Shown: positions 19,723 through 30,492, counted from the stretch's first letter. The stretch is DNA of 64,000 nucleotides from Spiroplasma sp. BIUS-1 (GCF_010365805.1 NZ_CP048386.1:558001-622000); one strand, 5' to 3'. The notes: a model not told the origin generated them from the sequence alone. Made by a program: numbers and translations.

Positions 19723-22700
19723 CTATGATAATTTGAAAATAAATTTAGGTTTAGTGTGTTCTTTCTTTTCTGAACCATTTTTTATTTCAATTCTATCAAT
19801 TATATATTCTATTTGACCTATAAATTCTCTGACCTTACTTCCTTTTTCTGACCTTAGTTTTTCATCAGAGAAAAAAACATAAGTTTTAAATTCTTTTGTA
19901 TTCATCATATTTTGTTGAGTTTTAGTTATTTTGTTTACTTCAAACTTTCATTCATCAGGACTATCTCAATACAAAGTATTGGTTTCTTTTTCAAAAACAT
20001 TACCATGACCAAATCTTGTAGAAATAGTGTTTGTGGATGCATCTATTGCGTAAATGTTATCATCCAAGTTACTGATTATACCACCAACACCTTTTCCTTT
20101 AAAATTATTATCTTTTACTATTATTGAACATAGCGCTTGTAATTGATTGTGATTTAAATGATTTCCCTTAAAACTGATAATTTCTTCTGTTAAATTATTT
20201 TCTAATAAAACTTCATTTTTTAATTTAAAGTTTAATAAAAATTTTATTTCCTTAAGAATTAATTCATTTTCTTTTTTAAAAATATCTTTAAAGGCTAAAT
20301 CTAAATCAAAATAGAAATCGTCCTTTTTTGTTGGGGAGTGATGGAAAGAAGCTAATAATATTTTATTAATAAGTTTATTTTTTGATAATCTATTAGTTTC
20401 AATTATATTAAGTATTTCTCTAATTAAATATTGACTATTAAATAAAACAAATTGTCTTATTATTGTGCAGTTTTTATCTAAACAATTTTCTTTAAAATAA
20501 GCTCTTTTAGAATTGTAAAATTCATATATGCTAATTTCTTTGTCTTTAAAAAATGATTCATAATCTTCAAAAATACCAGTTCTATATTCATCTAAAATTG
20601 ATGAATATAGATTATATTTTTCATAATCTTTAAGCTTTAATAATAATTGCTCTTTTATAAGTTTAGAAAAAACAAAGTTTGAATCTCCTGGTAAAAAATT
20701 ATTTAATTGGTTTATATTTTTTTCAAATTGACTTATTTTTAAATCATTTGTTAAAACATTTATAGCCATTAGCGGATTATATTTTTTATTAACTTTTATG
20801 TCAACGTTATTTACAAAATCATATATTTGTAATCTTTTATCTGTGTACTTTCTCAAACCCCTACCAAGTTGTTGTAAATAAATTAACATCGAGGAAGTGG
20901 GTCTCAAGAACATAACGGTATCCACCTCGGGTACATCAACACCTTCATTTAAAATATCTCTTACACACAGAAAATTGATTGATCCGTCTTTAAATTTTTT
21001 TAATATTTCTTTTCTTTGTTCTTTTGAAACCTCTTCCGAAATTAGAAATTCACTTTTTTCACCCATTTCATTTAGATATTTTGAAAGATTTTTTGCTTGA
21101 TTTACAGAATTACAAAACATAATTGCCTTAATGTTTTTTGAGTTTTCTCCAATATATTTTTTAATTTGTTCATAAACAAAGCTGTGTCTTTTTTCTAATT
21201 CCAAAATTTTATTTAATTTATTAGAGTCTTGAATATTAATATTTGTTAAATCAATAGAATCATCATTTATAAAATAATAATCAAAGTCACTTAATAGCTC
21301 TTTTTCTATTGCTTCGAATAATCTTAAGTTCGCTGCATATTCATCTCCAAAGAATACATTAACATTAATATTGTCAGTTCTTTCAGGAGTTGCAGTTAAT
21401 CCAAAAAGTTGTTTTGTATTAGGAAGTACTAAGGAGTAAATTTCTTTGAATGTATCAGCTTCTATGTGATGGGCTTCATCAAACACAACAATATCAAATT
21501 TTTTATCTTTTATTTTATCTTTTCTTTTTATTAATGTTTCAATATTTGTAAAAATATGTTCATGTTTTTTTATATCTTCATGATTATTTCTGCTATCGTA
21601 AAGTTCTAATCCAAAATCATAAATTTCAAAATAATCTCTAAAATCTTTTATAGTTTGATCTAATATCTCCTTGCTTGGAGCTATATATAATAAACTAGGT
21701 TCATCTTTTTTTCATTTTTGAGATAATGCTTCATATGTAAAAATAAGTGTTTTTGTTTTTCCAGTACCAGTAGCCATTACTAGTAAATGTTTATCTTTAC
21801 CTTCTTCGATTCTTTTTAAAATATTATTAACAACTTCTTTTTGGTAATCATAAGGTTTAATGAAATTATTTGATTTACTCAATCTGTCAAACTGTTCATT
21901 CATATTATTTTGAACTTCTTTTACAATATTTTTCATTTCTTCAAATTTACTGTTTTCCAGTTTTTGTCTCATAATTATTTGTTGAATTTGAAATTCATCA
22001 TTTATATCTACAAACACATCTTTATTAAAAAGATTTTCAAACTCAACTCTATATTCTTCAACAATGCTCTTATCGCTAAATTCACTAATTTTTAAATTAT
22101 GTTCTTTTCCAGTAATTAAACCAGAGTTTGTGAAATTGCTACTACCAATATATAGGGAACTAAAATTATTGTTTCTATTAAATAAATAAGATTTTATATG
22201 TAACCTTGAAGAACTTTTATTGAAAAGGTTTTCAATTTTAACTTCTAACTTTTTAGGGAAATCATTTACTAATTTTACTAAATCTTCTAATGCTAAATAC
22301 TTTGAAGTTCCATCATATGTTGTAGTTATTATTTTTAATTTATTTATATTTTCATTATTTTCTAAAATATTTCTTAATTTATTGATCATACTATTTGAAA
22401 TAAAAGGAGATATTATTTTAATATCATTTGAAGATTCAAACTCTGTGATTAATTCTTTTCATAGGTTTTTACTAATTAACTTATTTCTGCTTATATTGGT
22501 TGTGTTATTTGACTCAACATCTTTTTTTATAGCCCTTAGAGAGGTTCATTTATTCTTATGTGTTAATTCATTTAAAAAAGCAATCTTATTTTCTAAAGTT
22601 TTGAGATTAGATATTTCTTCTTTTATTTGTCGAGAAAACTGATTAACAAGTCAATCATCATCTACATTTTCTAGCTCTCTGATATCAGACTCATTAAATA

Positions 22701-22758
22701 TAGACTTTTCATCTTCTCTGATTAGTAAATCATATATACCCTTTTCAAATTTTGTCAT
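19723..22758 (-). CDS. PLD-nuclease / SF2 helicase / DUF3427 fusion protein
   Basis: A 1011-residue defence-type protein. Seen: an N-terminal phospholipase-D-like nuclease domain with LHIKSYLF (H187, K189) followed by IGSSNFTNSG; then an SF2 helicase with ATGTGKT near 330-336, DEAH at 427-430, TATPER near 455-460 and QQLGRGLRK at 629-637; then a C-terminal region (about 690-1011) of DUF3427 type. Known: PLD-helicase-DUF3427 proteins are common in bacterial defence islands as probable single-polypeptide restriction factors. The start at 22758 has an AGAGGATA ribosome-binding site. Single gene, lying upstream of the methyltransferase operon in the same direction but separated by a terminator. 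Four or more TGA Trp codons. Confidence 0.85.
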
Positions 22759-22812
22759 AATAATATCCTCTTTAAACAGTTTAACAGGATTATTGTTTTA
22801 AATAAATAGAGA

Positions 22813-22838
22813 ATAAAAAAAATGCATAAAATGCATTT
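22813..22838 (-). terminator. Rho-independent terminator
   Basis: AAATGCAT/ATGCATTT stem with a 3-base loop and a T run on the minus strand; overlaps the stop codon of the 22837 gene. Confidence 0.7.
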
Positions 22839-23100
22839 AGTTATTATCTTGTTTATCAGATATCTTTTCTTCAACCGCATTAAGTTTTGCAACTAAATTG
22901 GCAATTCTTTTTATTTCAATATCTTTTTTATATAATTCATAATAACAAAAAGCTCAAACCGCTCCTAAAAAAGCTAGACCAATTGTTGCTAATAATATCC
23001 CTCAAACACTACCATTTTTAACCTTTATAATACCAGGTATTGTAAAACCTAATATTCAAGCCAGCATTATTATTCAACCTCAAACAGGTATTTCCCCCAT
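22837..23100 (-). CDS. Small membrane protein, 87 residues (paralogue of 23188)
   Basis: Opened only by reading five TGA codons as Trp, so standard gene finding would miss it. Seen: two membrane helices (about residues 5-24 and 31-52) joined by a short loop with GSVWGILLATIG, then a charged tail that may form a short coiled coil. The motif around N-G/P-S/W-VWGIL is shared with the next gene. The ATG follows an AAGGGGG ribosome-binding site. Function unknown; the topology resembles small phage-shock or lysis accessory proteins, but nothing specific supports that. Confidence 0.7.
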
Positions 23101-23136
23101 ATAATTTCCCCCTTAAAATCTTTATAATTTTACATT

Positions 23137-23162
23137 AAAAAAATGTAGATTTCTCTACATTT
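23137..23162 (-). terminator. Rho-independent terminator, copy 1 of a duplicated element
   Basis: AAATGTAGA/TCTACATTT stem with T run on the minus strand, downstream of the 23188 gene. About 55 bases around it (23109-23165) repeat at 23466-23522. Confidence 0.8.
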
Positions 23163-23187
23163 GACATTTATAACTTTTGAGATATTT

Positions 23188-23454
23188 TTATTCATCTTCG
23201 TCTTCATCATCTTCGTCTTCATCATTTTCATCTTCGTCAATAATTCCTAATTTTTCTTTTATTTTACCTAACTCAGATTTTAAATTTTCTTTTTTTCATT
23301 GTTCAAAAAGACAATATGCAATTAAAGTCCCTATAACAATAATTCCTATGCTTGCAACCAATATCCCTCAAGGATTACCCTTACTAGCCATTTTACAACC
23401 AAGAATAGTAAAAGTAATGGCTAAAATAACTAAAACCAAATATAAAAATCACAT
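23188..23454 (-). CDS. Small membrane protein with acidic tail, 88 residues (paralogue of 22837)
   Basis: Opened by reading TGA as Trp. Seen: two membrane helices (about residues 1-20 and 28-48), a short linker with NPWGILVASIG as in the neighbouring paralogue, a charged region and a C-terminal tail of about 15 Asp/Glu residues encoded by GAT/GAA/GAC repeats at 23188-23238. Tandem with the 22837 gene, with a duplicated terminator between. The ATG used has an AGGGGAA ribosome-binding site. Function unknown; the acidic tail could bind cations or basic partners. Confidence 0.65.
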
Positions 23455-23492
23455 ATATTATTTCCCCTTAAAAATCTTTATAATTTTACATT

Positions 23493-23518
23493 AAAAAAAT
23501 GTAGATTTCTCTACATTT
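23493..23518 (-). terminator. Rho-independent terminator, copy 2 of a duplicated element
   Basis: Same hairpin as 23137-23162; the stop codon of the ROK gene (23511) lies inside its stem. Confidence 0.8.
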
Positions 23519-24368
23519 GACAACAGCCCAATAATGTTGAATCATCTAAGTCTTGTGCAAACTCAAACTTAACATCATAGTTAGTATCTTTTGTTGTTTG
23601 TTTTACTTTGTTGAACACTTCTTTTATAAATTCTTGGTTTTTCATAGCAACACTTCCACCCAAAACTATCATTTCTGGGTTTAAAAAGTAAATTGAAGTA
23701 GATATTAAGTTAATTAACTTGTTTTCTATTTCTTCAAAAAATTTATTAACTATTTCGTTTTCTTTTGAATTGTATAATTCAAAAGCTTCTTTTGTATCTT
23801 TTACTTCAACTCCAAGTTTATTTAATTGAATACAAATGTTTTTACCACTAGCTTGAAATTCAATTCCACTTCTTGATGGATCTTCACTGTTTCAATTAGG
23901 TAATGCATTTGCTATTTCAAGAGCTGTACCATTATATCCTTCAAAGATTTTTCCTTCATGAATAAAACCAGCTCCAATTCCTGTTGAAATTGTAAAGTAT
24001 AAAAGTGAATGTAAATCTTTTCTTACTATGTATTGTCCAAGAGCAGCTACATTTCCATCATTGTTTATTTTTACGTTACTTACATTAAATAAATCTTTTA
24101 TTTCTTGCAAAATACATTTTCCACTTCAATCCGGAAGATTATAAGTTATAAGAATTGTTCCTGTTTTTAAGTCTAATGGTCCAGGACAACAAACTCCAAT
24201 ATAATCTATTTTGCTATTTCAAGAATCAACTGTTTTTTTAATATAGTCTAAGTTCTTTTTTCTGTCCTGCGGATCAGTGTCAATAACTTCTTTTTTTATT
24301 ATTTGATTGTTAACAACTAATGCAAATCTTATTGAAGTTCCACCAATATCAATAGCTAATTTGTTCAT
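23511..24368 (-). CDS. ROK-family sugar kinase
   Basis: A 285-residue ROK-family kinase; such proteins phosphorylate glucose, N-acetylmannosamine or related sugars. Seen: ATP-binding DIGGTSIRF at residues 7-15, DGNVAALG near 105-112 with the catalytic-type Asp, a STGIGAGFI block near 125-133 and a C-terminal VLGGSVA block. The usual CxCGxxGC zinc cluster is not present, so it is a zinc-less ROK variant with a degenerate mid-region. It starts 19 bases after the methyltransferase at 24388, whose operon it closes. The substrate cannot be told from sequence. Confidence 0.85.
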
Positions 24369-24387
24369 ATATTTGTTATCCTTTCAA

Positions 24388-25122
24388 TTATTTTTTAAAG
24401 ATAAATGTAATTGTTTTTACATTTAAGTTTGTTTTATTACCATAATTGATCATAAACAAACCATCTTTAAATCCTTTTAAAGATAATATATCACAAAACT
24501 CTTGAGTTCCATATCAAGACAGTTTGAACTGTTGAGTTTCTTTTAATTCACCTTCTATAAAGTAATCTATTTGATTGATAGTATATTGTTCTACTCAATT
24601 TATTTCTTTAGATAAGTTTTTTACAACTATATTTTCACCATTAATTTGGTGAGTAAATTCATGATTTGATCCTGCTTTAAATTCTATTGGAAGAATTAAA
24701 TCAATTATAAGAGTTCCGTTTTCTTTTAAAGAATAATAAAAGTTGTCTAAAACTTTTAAAGCTTTTTCTCTGCTCTCTAAAAGATTAAAACTTGCATTAG
24801 GAACAATAATATATTCATAAGTATCTTTTTGTTTATAGTTTTCTAAATCATCACAAATTAAAGTTGCTCGTAAATTTTCTTTTTCTAAATTTTCTTTACA
24901 AAGATCTATCATTTCTTGAGACTTGTCTATTCCAACGATATCCACTTTGTATTTTAAAAGAGGAATGAAAAGTCTTCCATTCCCCACTCCTGCTTCAAGA
25001 ACTTTACCTTCTATTGGCAATAGTTGAGACTTATAAAATTCTAAGTCTTTATCAATACTTGTACCTGGAGGTTTTGTTGAGTTATAAACTAAACTACTTA
25101 TTTTTTTGTAATGATTTTCCAT
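24388..25122 (-). CDS. Class I SAM-dependent methyltransferase
   Basis: A 244-residue Rossmann-fold methyltransferase. Seen: motif I LEAGVGNGRLF near residues 39-49, an acidic residue ending the second strand (VGIDKS), CDDLENY near 90-96 and IIVPNASFN, typical of small-molecule methyltransferases. The substrate is unknown. It sits between the C5-methyltransferase-like gene (14 bases upstream, AAGGA ribosome-binding site) and the ROK kinase, which suggests one transcript. Confidence 0.82.
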
Positions 25123-25136
25123 ATTTTTCCTTTTTA

Positions 25137-26297
25137 TTATTTATATTCAAAAAGTTTTTCAAGTATGTTTTCAACAACAGTTACGTTAACTGTATTGTTT
25201 AACTGTTTATATGCTTGTTTAATGTTTTGAGTAATTTCAAATTCTTCTGGTAAGCTTTGTAATCTTGCACATTCTCTTAAAGTTAATCTTCTTTTCATAG
25301 GTCCGTAAATTGGAACTTCTGTAATTGAGTTAATGTTTTGAACAAGATTTGGTTTTTGAATTTTTATTCCTGAAGCTTTAATTTGAATTAAACCATCATA
25401 AATGTTTTTGATGTTAACATCTGATTTTCAATCTAATTTTCTATAAGCTGATTTAGTTCTTAAAATGTCATAGTTTTTTGCCAATCACGAATCAATAAAC
25501 TTAACATTGTTTATATAAAGTTCTTTATTTTTATTTATAACATTTTGTTTTGAAATTGGCATTTTTTCAACAATTCTACTTGCTGTTTTAAAATGATCTG
25601 TTCAAATTGGAAAATCTAAATCTTTTACTTCTACATTTTTTATAAAGTCATTTCATGCATCTAAGATTTCTTTTTCATTTGGAGTTATTTCATATAATTT
25701 TAAATCATATTGATCCGCTCTATTAATAACTGTTTCAATTGAGTTTTGAGTTTTCTTAACTTTTTTTCTAAAGTTAATTTCAAATTTCTTATCTTTAACA
25801 AATTCTTTTTTAATAGCAGCCACAAAAGATCTAGGTTTTGCTTGAGGAATACCAAAATGATGAGGACTTAATAATAATGGTTTTTCAGTTGTAGTATATC
25901 CCATTTTATTTAGCATCTCTTTTAATTTTTTTCAAGTTTTACCATTTTCATTAACAGCTAAGTTTTTAATATTTTCAAATAAAACATATTTTGGATTTTT
26001 ATTTTCAATAACTTTTGTCATTTCAAATAATAAATCAGTGTCACTGTATTCATATCAACTTTTCTCTTCACTTTTGTTAAATGTTTTTGGTGGAAGAGAA
26101 CATAAAAGAACATCATGGTCTGGTATTTCTTTTACATTTATACCTCTAATATCTTTGCTAGCAACAATACCAAAGTTCTTTTTGTATGTTTCTAAACTAT
26201 AGTTGTTTTTTTCACAACTTCAAACACATTCTCCATCAAATTTTTTCATTGCTTGGTTAAATGCACCAATACCTGAAAACAAGTTTATAAATTTCAT
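25137..26297 (-). CDS. C5-methyltransferase homologue lacking the catalytic cysteine
   Basis: A 386-residue protein with the layout of DNA cytosine-5 methyltransferases. Seen: motif I NLFSGIGAF at residues 5-13, an acidic residue (E29), motif IV region LLCSLPPKTFN at 64-74, motif VI LFENI, a degenerate motif VIII (QAKPRSF), motif IX LRECARLQ and motif X NTVNVTVV. In active enzymes motif IV reads Pro-Cys-Gln; here it is Pro69-Pro70-Lys71 (codon at 26088-26090 is CCA), so the nucleophile is missing. The frame is intact over its whole length, which argues against a decaying pseudogene. Possibly a DNA-binding or partner protein. First gene of the operon with the SAM methyltransferase and ROK kinase. 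Confidence 0.88.
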
Positions 26298-26359
26298 AAG
26301 TACCCCCGTTGTTATATTTACCTATATTATTTAATCATTAAAAGTGTTTTTTTTCTTAA

Positions 26360-26390
26360 AAAAATAAAAAACCTAACACTTATTAGGTTT
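26360..26390 (-). terminator. Rho-independent terminator
   Basis: AAACCTAA/TTAGGTTT stem followed by a T run on the minus strand, ending the 26413 gene. Confidence 0.8.
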
Positions 26391-26412
26391 ATATATTTGT
26401 TATTTAAAAGTA

Positions 26413-26676
26413 TTACTTTTGAATAATTTTGTTTTTTGACATTAAAATTAAGCTTTCATTTTCACTATCCAATTTTTTGTAAAATATTGGACCTGCAGCT
26501 TTTATTTTTAATCCCAATCTTTCTGTTAATTGTTCAAATTCCATTTCATCTAAATTAGCAAAACTTTCATCAATGTTTTCTACTAATAAATAAGGATCTT
26601 GAAAAGCATCTAACATTTTAAGATCTACAATAACATCTTTTTGAATCTTTATCTCTATTCTTTGGTATATATACAT
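26413..26676 (-). CDS. Hypothetical protein, 87 residues
   Basis: Not recognised. Acidic, soluble, with no Cys and no membrane segment. I chose the third in-frame ATG (26676), because AGAAGGA lies just before it, while the ATG at 26694 has no ribosome-binding site. It stands alone between two terminators, so it is its own transcript. Confidence 0.65.
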   Translation of the reverse strand: MYIYQRIEIKIQKDVIVDLKMLDAFQDPYLLVENIDESFANLDEMEFEQLTERLGLKIKAAGPIFYKKLDSENESLILMSKNKIIQK

Positions 26677-26706
26677 ACTCATTCCTTCTTTCATAAATAT
26701 TTTACT

Positions 26707-26731
26707 AAAAAAACCAACTTAAAGTTGGTTT
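26707..26731 (-). terminator. Rho-independent terminator
   Basis: AAACCAACTT/AAGTTGGTTT stem with T run on the minus strand; contains the start of the stop codon of the HAD gene at 26730. Confidence 0.75.
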
Positions 26732-27524
26732 ATTTAATGTATTGACCTATTTCACTAACATTGTTAATGACTATTTTTCCTGTTTTTAAAGCAAGTTCAG
26801 TTCCACTTTTCATAACAAAAGAGTTTTTGACATTATCTAACATTTCAAAATCATTGTCACCATCTCCACTAGAGATTATGTTGTTTTCATCGATATTGTA
26901 TTTTTCTTTTAAATATTTAATTCCACTATATTTAGAAACATCTTTGTGCATTAACTCTAAAACAAAAGGTACTGTTTGAAGTATTTTTACATCTTTTAAG
27001 TCTTTGAATAGACTTCTAATATATTCAAAGTCTTGCGGATGTGCATAAAGTGCAATATTGTTTAGTTTTTCATTTGTTAAAACTGAATCAATATATTTAT
27101 CGAAATTATCTTCTTTTTCAAATCAATTTTTGATAACAATAGTTGATTCATATCTTGGAGTTTCTTCTTTTATTCCAGATATTTCAATTGAATTCAAAGT
27201 ATCTGAAATCTTGATTCCACAAAAGTTATGCAGTTTTAATAAAGCTTCATAAATTTTTTGTCTTTCACTTAATGGAATTGAAAGTTCATAAAGTGTTTCG
27301 TTCCCCTTAAACATTGCAGCTCCATTATTTGTAATTTTATATTCAACGTCAAATCCATATTTTTCAATAATTTCATTTACATGATCAATATCTCTTCCTG
27401 TTGCAATTACAAATTTATTTTCTTTTGATCAATTTTTTACAAAATTGATATCTCTTTCAATTAGTTCATAGCCATTTTCTTTTAATGTCAAAGTTCCATC
27501 ATAGTCACTTATTCATCATTTCAT
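26730..27524 (-). CDS. HAD-superfamily hydrolase, Cof type
   Basis: A 264-residue haloacid-dehalogenase phosphatase of the Cof/YbiV type, which acts on sugar phosphates or similar metabolites. Seen: motif I DYDGTLT at residues 7-13 (nucleophile Asp7), motif II IATGRD near 40-45, a cap domain, and motif IV GDGDNDFEML near 220-229. The start MKWWISDYDG follows AAAGGATA. Flanked by terminators on both sides. Substrate unknown. Confidence 0.85.
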
Positions 27525-27600
27525 ATTTTTTATCCTTTCACGATAAATGATACTAATGTTTAATATCACAATTAAATTATAATTGATTAATTCGCTCTTT

Positions 27601-27634
27601 AAAAAAATAAAAAAACCAACATTTAGTTGGTTTT
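27601..27634 (-). terminator. Rho-independent terminator of the cysteine-rich peptide gene
   Basis: ACCAAC/GTTGGT core stem extended by A and T runs, T run on the minus strand. Confidence 0.75.
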
Positions 27635-27645
27635 AATGCTAATTA

Positions 27646-27747
27646 TTAACCGTGGTTTGTATCGTGTGCACACATTTGACATTCTGCACAGTTATCATCC
27701 AAATCACAAGTACATTTACAATCTTTGCAATCTTTTGTACATTCCAT
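27646..27747 (-). CDS. Cysteine-rich 33-residue peptide, metallothionein-like
   Basis: A tiny open frame with eight Cys in 33 residues (positions 3, 7, 10, 12, 14, 20, 23 and 26) and His at 28 and 32, arranged as CxxxC, CxxC and CxC, then CxxC repeats. That density is typical of metallothioneins and small metal-binding peptides that buffer Zn or Cu. It has a good AAAGGA ribosome-binding site upstream of the ATG at 27747 and its own terminator, and sits between independent transcription units. No paralogue was seen in the window. Too short for most automatic gene finders. Metal binding is inference from composition. Confidence 0.75.
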   Translation of the reverse strand: MECTKDCKDCKCTCDLDDNCAECQMCAHDTNHG

Positions 27748-27800
27748 AATAAGACACATCCTTTCAATACTATTGTATTACTTATATAGTAAAAAAATTT

Positions 27801-28454
27801 TTACTTAATAATTTCTAATAATATTTCACTAATTTTAACACTACCTTGACTTAATATTTGGTTAAATTGTATTTCATTGCTTCCATTATCAATGTGATCG
27901 CTTATTACTTTTAAAGCAATAAGTGGTCTTTTAAAGATATGTGCTGCTTGGTAAAAACCAAAACATTCCATATCAAATACTTTAATTGAATCACTTAAAA
28001 CTTTAACTATTTGATCAATTTGTTCGTTGCTATTTATGAAAGTATCACTTGAACAAATATCTACTCTTTTAAATCCTTTAAATGAATTTAAAAGTTCTTT
28101 GTCTGAAGTATAGAACTCTTTCATACCAGGAATTTGTCCTAATTTGTAACCAAACCCTGTTGCATTTGCATTTCCTAAATAAGAGTTTTCAACAACAACT
28201 GGTTCTAGTAAAGCCAGTTCTGATGAAAATGTTCCTACAAGTCCAGCATTTATAAATATATCTATTTTGTAATTTTGATTTACATAAACAAAACAAGATG
28301 TTGCATTTATTAAACCAACTTTTGATATTGCAATATAAATATTATCTTTTTGATAAATTTCAAAAAATTCATCTTCTAAAAGCTTTGCATCTAATTCTTC
28401 AATTAACGCTTCAGCTTCTTCTTTCATAGCAAATAAAATTGCATAATTTTTCAT
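27801..28454 (-). CDS. mtnN: 5'-methylthioadenosine/S-adenosylhomocysteine nucleosidase
   Basis: A 217-residue MTA/SAH nucleosidase, which cleaves adenine from methylthioadenosine and S-adenosylhomocysteine and so recycles the product of methyltransferases. Seen: LFAMKEEAEAL near residues 6-16, the central SSDTFI, the DMECFGFYQAA block with the substrate-binding Met-Glu, and SDHID near 190-194. The ATG at 28454 follows AAAGGGG. It is 19 bases after nadD, in one operon with nadD-yqeK and a HAD phosphatase. Confidence 0.9.
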   Translation of the reverse strand: MKNYAILFAMKEEAEALIEELDAKLLEDEFFEIYQKDNIYIAISKVGLINATSCFVYVNQNYKIDIFINAGLVGTFSSELALLEPVVVENSYLGNANATGFGYKLGQIPGMKEFYTSDKELLNSFKGFKRVDICSSDTFINSNEQIDQIVKVLSDSIKVFDMECFGFYQAAHIFKRPLIALKVISDHIDNGSNEIQFNQILSQGSVKISEILLEIIK

Positions 28455-28473
28455 TTTAGTTTTCCCCTTTAAT

Positions 28474-29556
28474 TCAATAGTTATAAGACTCAATTAATTT
28501 TGCACCAATTGAATTTTCAGAATGCTTTTGAATAGCAACTTCATATTGGTTTTTTAGCAATTCTTTAAAACCAGTTATTAAATCTGATTTTACAAGAGAT
28601 CTTAAGTTTTCAACACCCTCATAATCTCTTTCTGCAGATATTTTATCTGCACAAAAAACAATCATATCTAATGTAGTCATTTCCCTAGAACCTACAGTAT
28701 GATTATAAACTGAATTTATAATTTCTTTGTCACTAAAAAGTCAATCTTTTTCTAAGTGATAAGCTCCTACAAATGAATGTCAAACAGGTTTTGGTTCTTT
28801 TAAAAGAGATTTGTCATTTTCTTCTAAGCATTTTTCCATATCTTCTTCACTTCATCTTTTGGCAATATCGTGAAGTGTTCCTGCAACAAGAGCTTTGTTT
28901 AAATCAACATTGTTAAGTCTTGCCAGCTCCATAGCCATTTGTCCAACATTTAATGAATGAAAATATCTTTTTTCATCCATTTTAACTTCAACTCTTTCAT
29001 GTAAATACATTAAGTTGTTATTTACATAATCATTTACTTCTTTTATTTGTAAATGTAAATCTTCTAATTTTCTAATTTTTGTAGAACTTAAGTGGTTGTT
29101 TTCAAACTCAAATGTTTCTAAATTATATTTTTCAACTATTTCTTTATTAAAATCTTTTGTTCTTAAAAATACTTTGAAATCAATTTCTTTAATTAAATCA
29201 TTAAAGTGATCTCATTTTTCAAAGTTATCTAATTGGTCAGAACCCATTATAAAAGAGAATTGTAAATCTGGATATTTTGCTTTGTAATATTTAACAGTAT
29301 CATATGTAAAACTTGAAGTTTGTTTTGAAATTTCATATGTTTCAATTTTAACAAAGTCTAAATCTTTTGAAGCAAGTTTTAGCATCTCTAATCTTTGTGT
29401 AACACTTGTAGTTGAAAGTGTTTTAAAAGGATTAACATATGCTGGAATTATTCAAACTTCATCAAAGTTTAAGTTTTCTTTACAGCTTTTAACAATATTT
29501 ATATGATCTGTGTGAACAGGATCAAAACTTCCTCCAAACAAAGCAATTCTTTTCAT
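28474..29556 (-). CDS. nadD: Nicotinate-nucleotide adenylyltransferase fused to a YqeK-type HD hydrolase
   Basis: A 360-residue fusion. The N-terminal part (about 1-190) is NadD, which adenylates nicotinate mononucleotide for NAD synthesis: GGSFDPVHTDH at residues 8-18 and SSTKIR near 175-180. The C-terminal part (about 195-360) is an HD-domain phosphohydrolase like YqeK (diadenosine-tetraphosphate hydrolase), with HSLNV, LHDIAK and VYNHT motifs. Fused nadD-yqeK is known in several mollicutes. The frame is opened by TGA Trp codons. The stop is 19 bases before mtnN, and the ATG has an AAGGATAAGAA ribosome-binding site inside the preceding gene's end. Confidence 0.92.
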
Positions 29557-29560
29557 TTTC

Positions 29561-30418
29561 TTATCCTTTACTAATTAGTTCTTTTAAGTATTTTCCAACT
29601 CCATTGTTATCAATTGTATCAATAACTTTTCAAGCGACTTGTTTTAAGTTTTCAACAGCATTTCCAACTGCAACCCCATAAGGTAATTCACTTACCATTT
29701 CCATGTCATTGTTGTTATCTCCAATAACATGAATATCTTTTAAATCAACATTCATTATTTCTGCTCATTTTTTAATACCACTTGCTTTATTCACACCTTT
29801 TGGCATAGCATCAACTAAAATTCTTGATTGAATTATTGTTGAAGGATGGTATAGATCTTTTGATTTTAAATAATCTTTTAACTGTTGTGCTTTTTCAACT
29901 TCTGTTTCACAATCAAGTGAGTACATTAATTTAACTGCTCTGTGAACATCATTTTTTACATCATCAATTAATTCATTATAGTTATTATATAAAATAAATT
30001 CTGGTTGGTCTTCATCTGGATAATGACCATAAAGTTGTTTATAAGTTTTAACTCTTTCAGCTGTTTTAAGTGAACTTAGAGTTGTTGCAGTGTACAAAGA
30101 TACATCCAGGTCATGTTCTATTGAATAGTTTAATAAATCAATGACAAGTTCTTTTTCCATTACATGTTCAAAATAAACTTCTCAAGTAACTGGATTTGTA
30201 ATTGCCCCTCCATTAGAACTTATTACAGGTAAAGTTACATTTAATTGTTTTATATAGTGTTTCATATTTTGAAACGCTCTTCCTGTTACAATAAAGAAAT
30301 TATTATTTGTTTCTTTTTGGTATTCATTTATATCATTAACTGTTTCATCTAATATTTTAAAATCACTGTTTTTTACAACAGTTCCATCTAAATCACTTCC
30401 AATATAAGGTAATTTCAT
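29561..30418 (-). CDS. HAD-superfamily hydrolase, Cof type
   Basis: A 285-residue phosphatase. Seen: motif I DLDGTVV at residues 9-15 (nucleophile Asp9), motif II VTGRAF near 44-49, SSNGGAI near 67-73 and motif IV GDNNNDMEM near 238-246. It ends 4 bases before nadD, and its last codons carry the nadD ribosome-binding site, so translation is coupled. First gene of the three-gene operon ending with mtnN. Substrate unknown. Confidence 0.87.
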
Positions 30419-30492
30419 AATCTTATATCCTCCACTTTTTATTTTAACAAGATAATATAGGAATAATTAATTTGTTTTTGAAAATATTGTTA

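Noticed and set aside
15943-22758. Prophage or insertion sequence as carrier of the defence genes
   Set aside because: No integrase, transposase, terminal repeats or target duplications are visible in or around the region.
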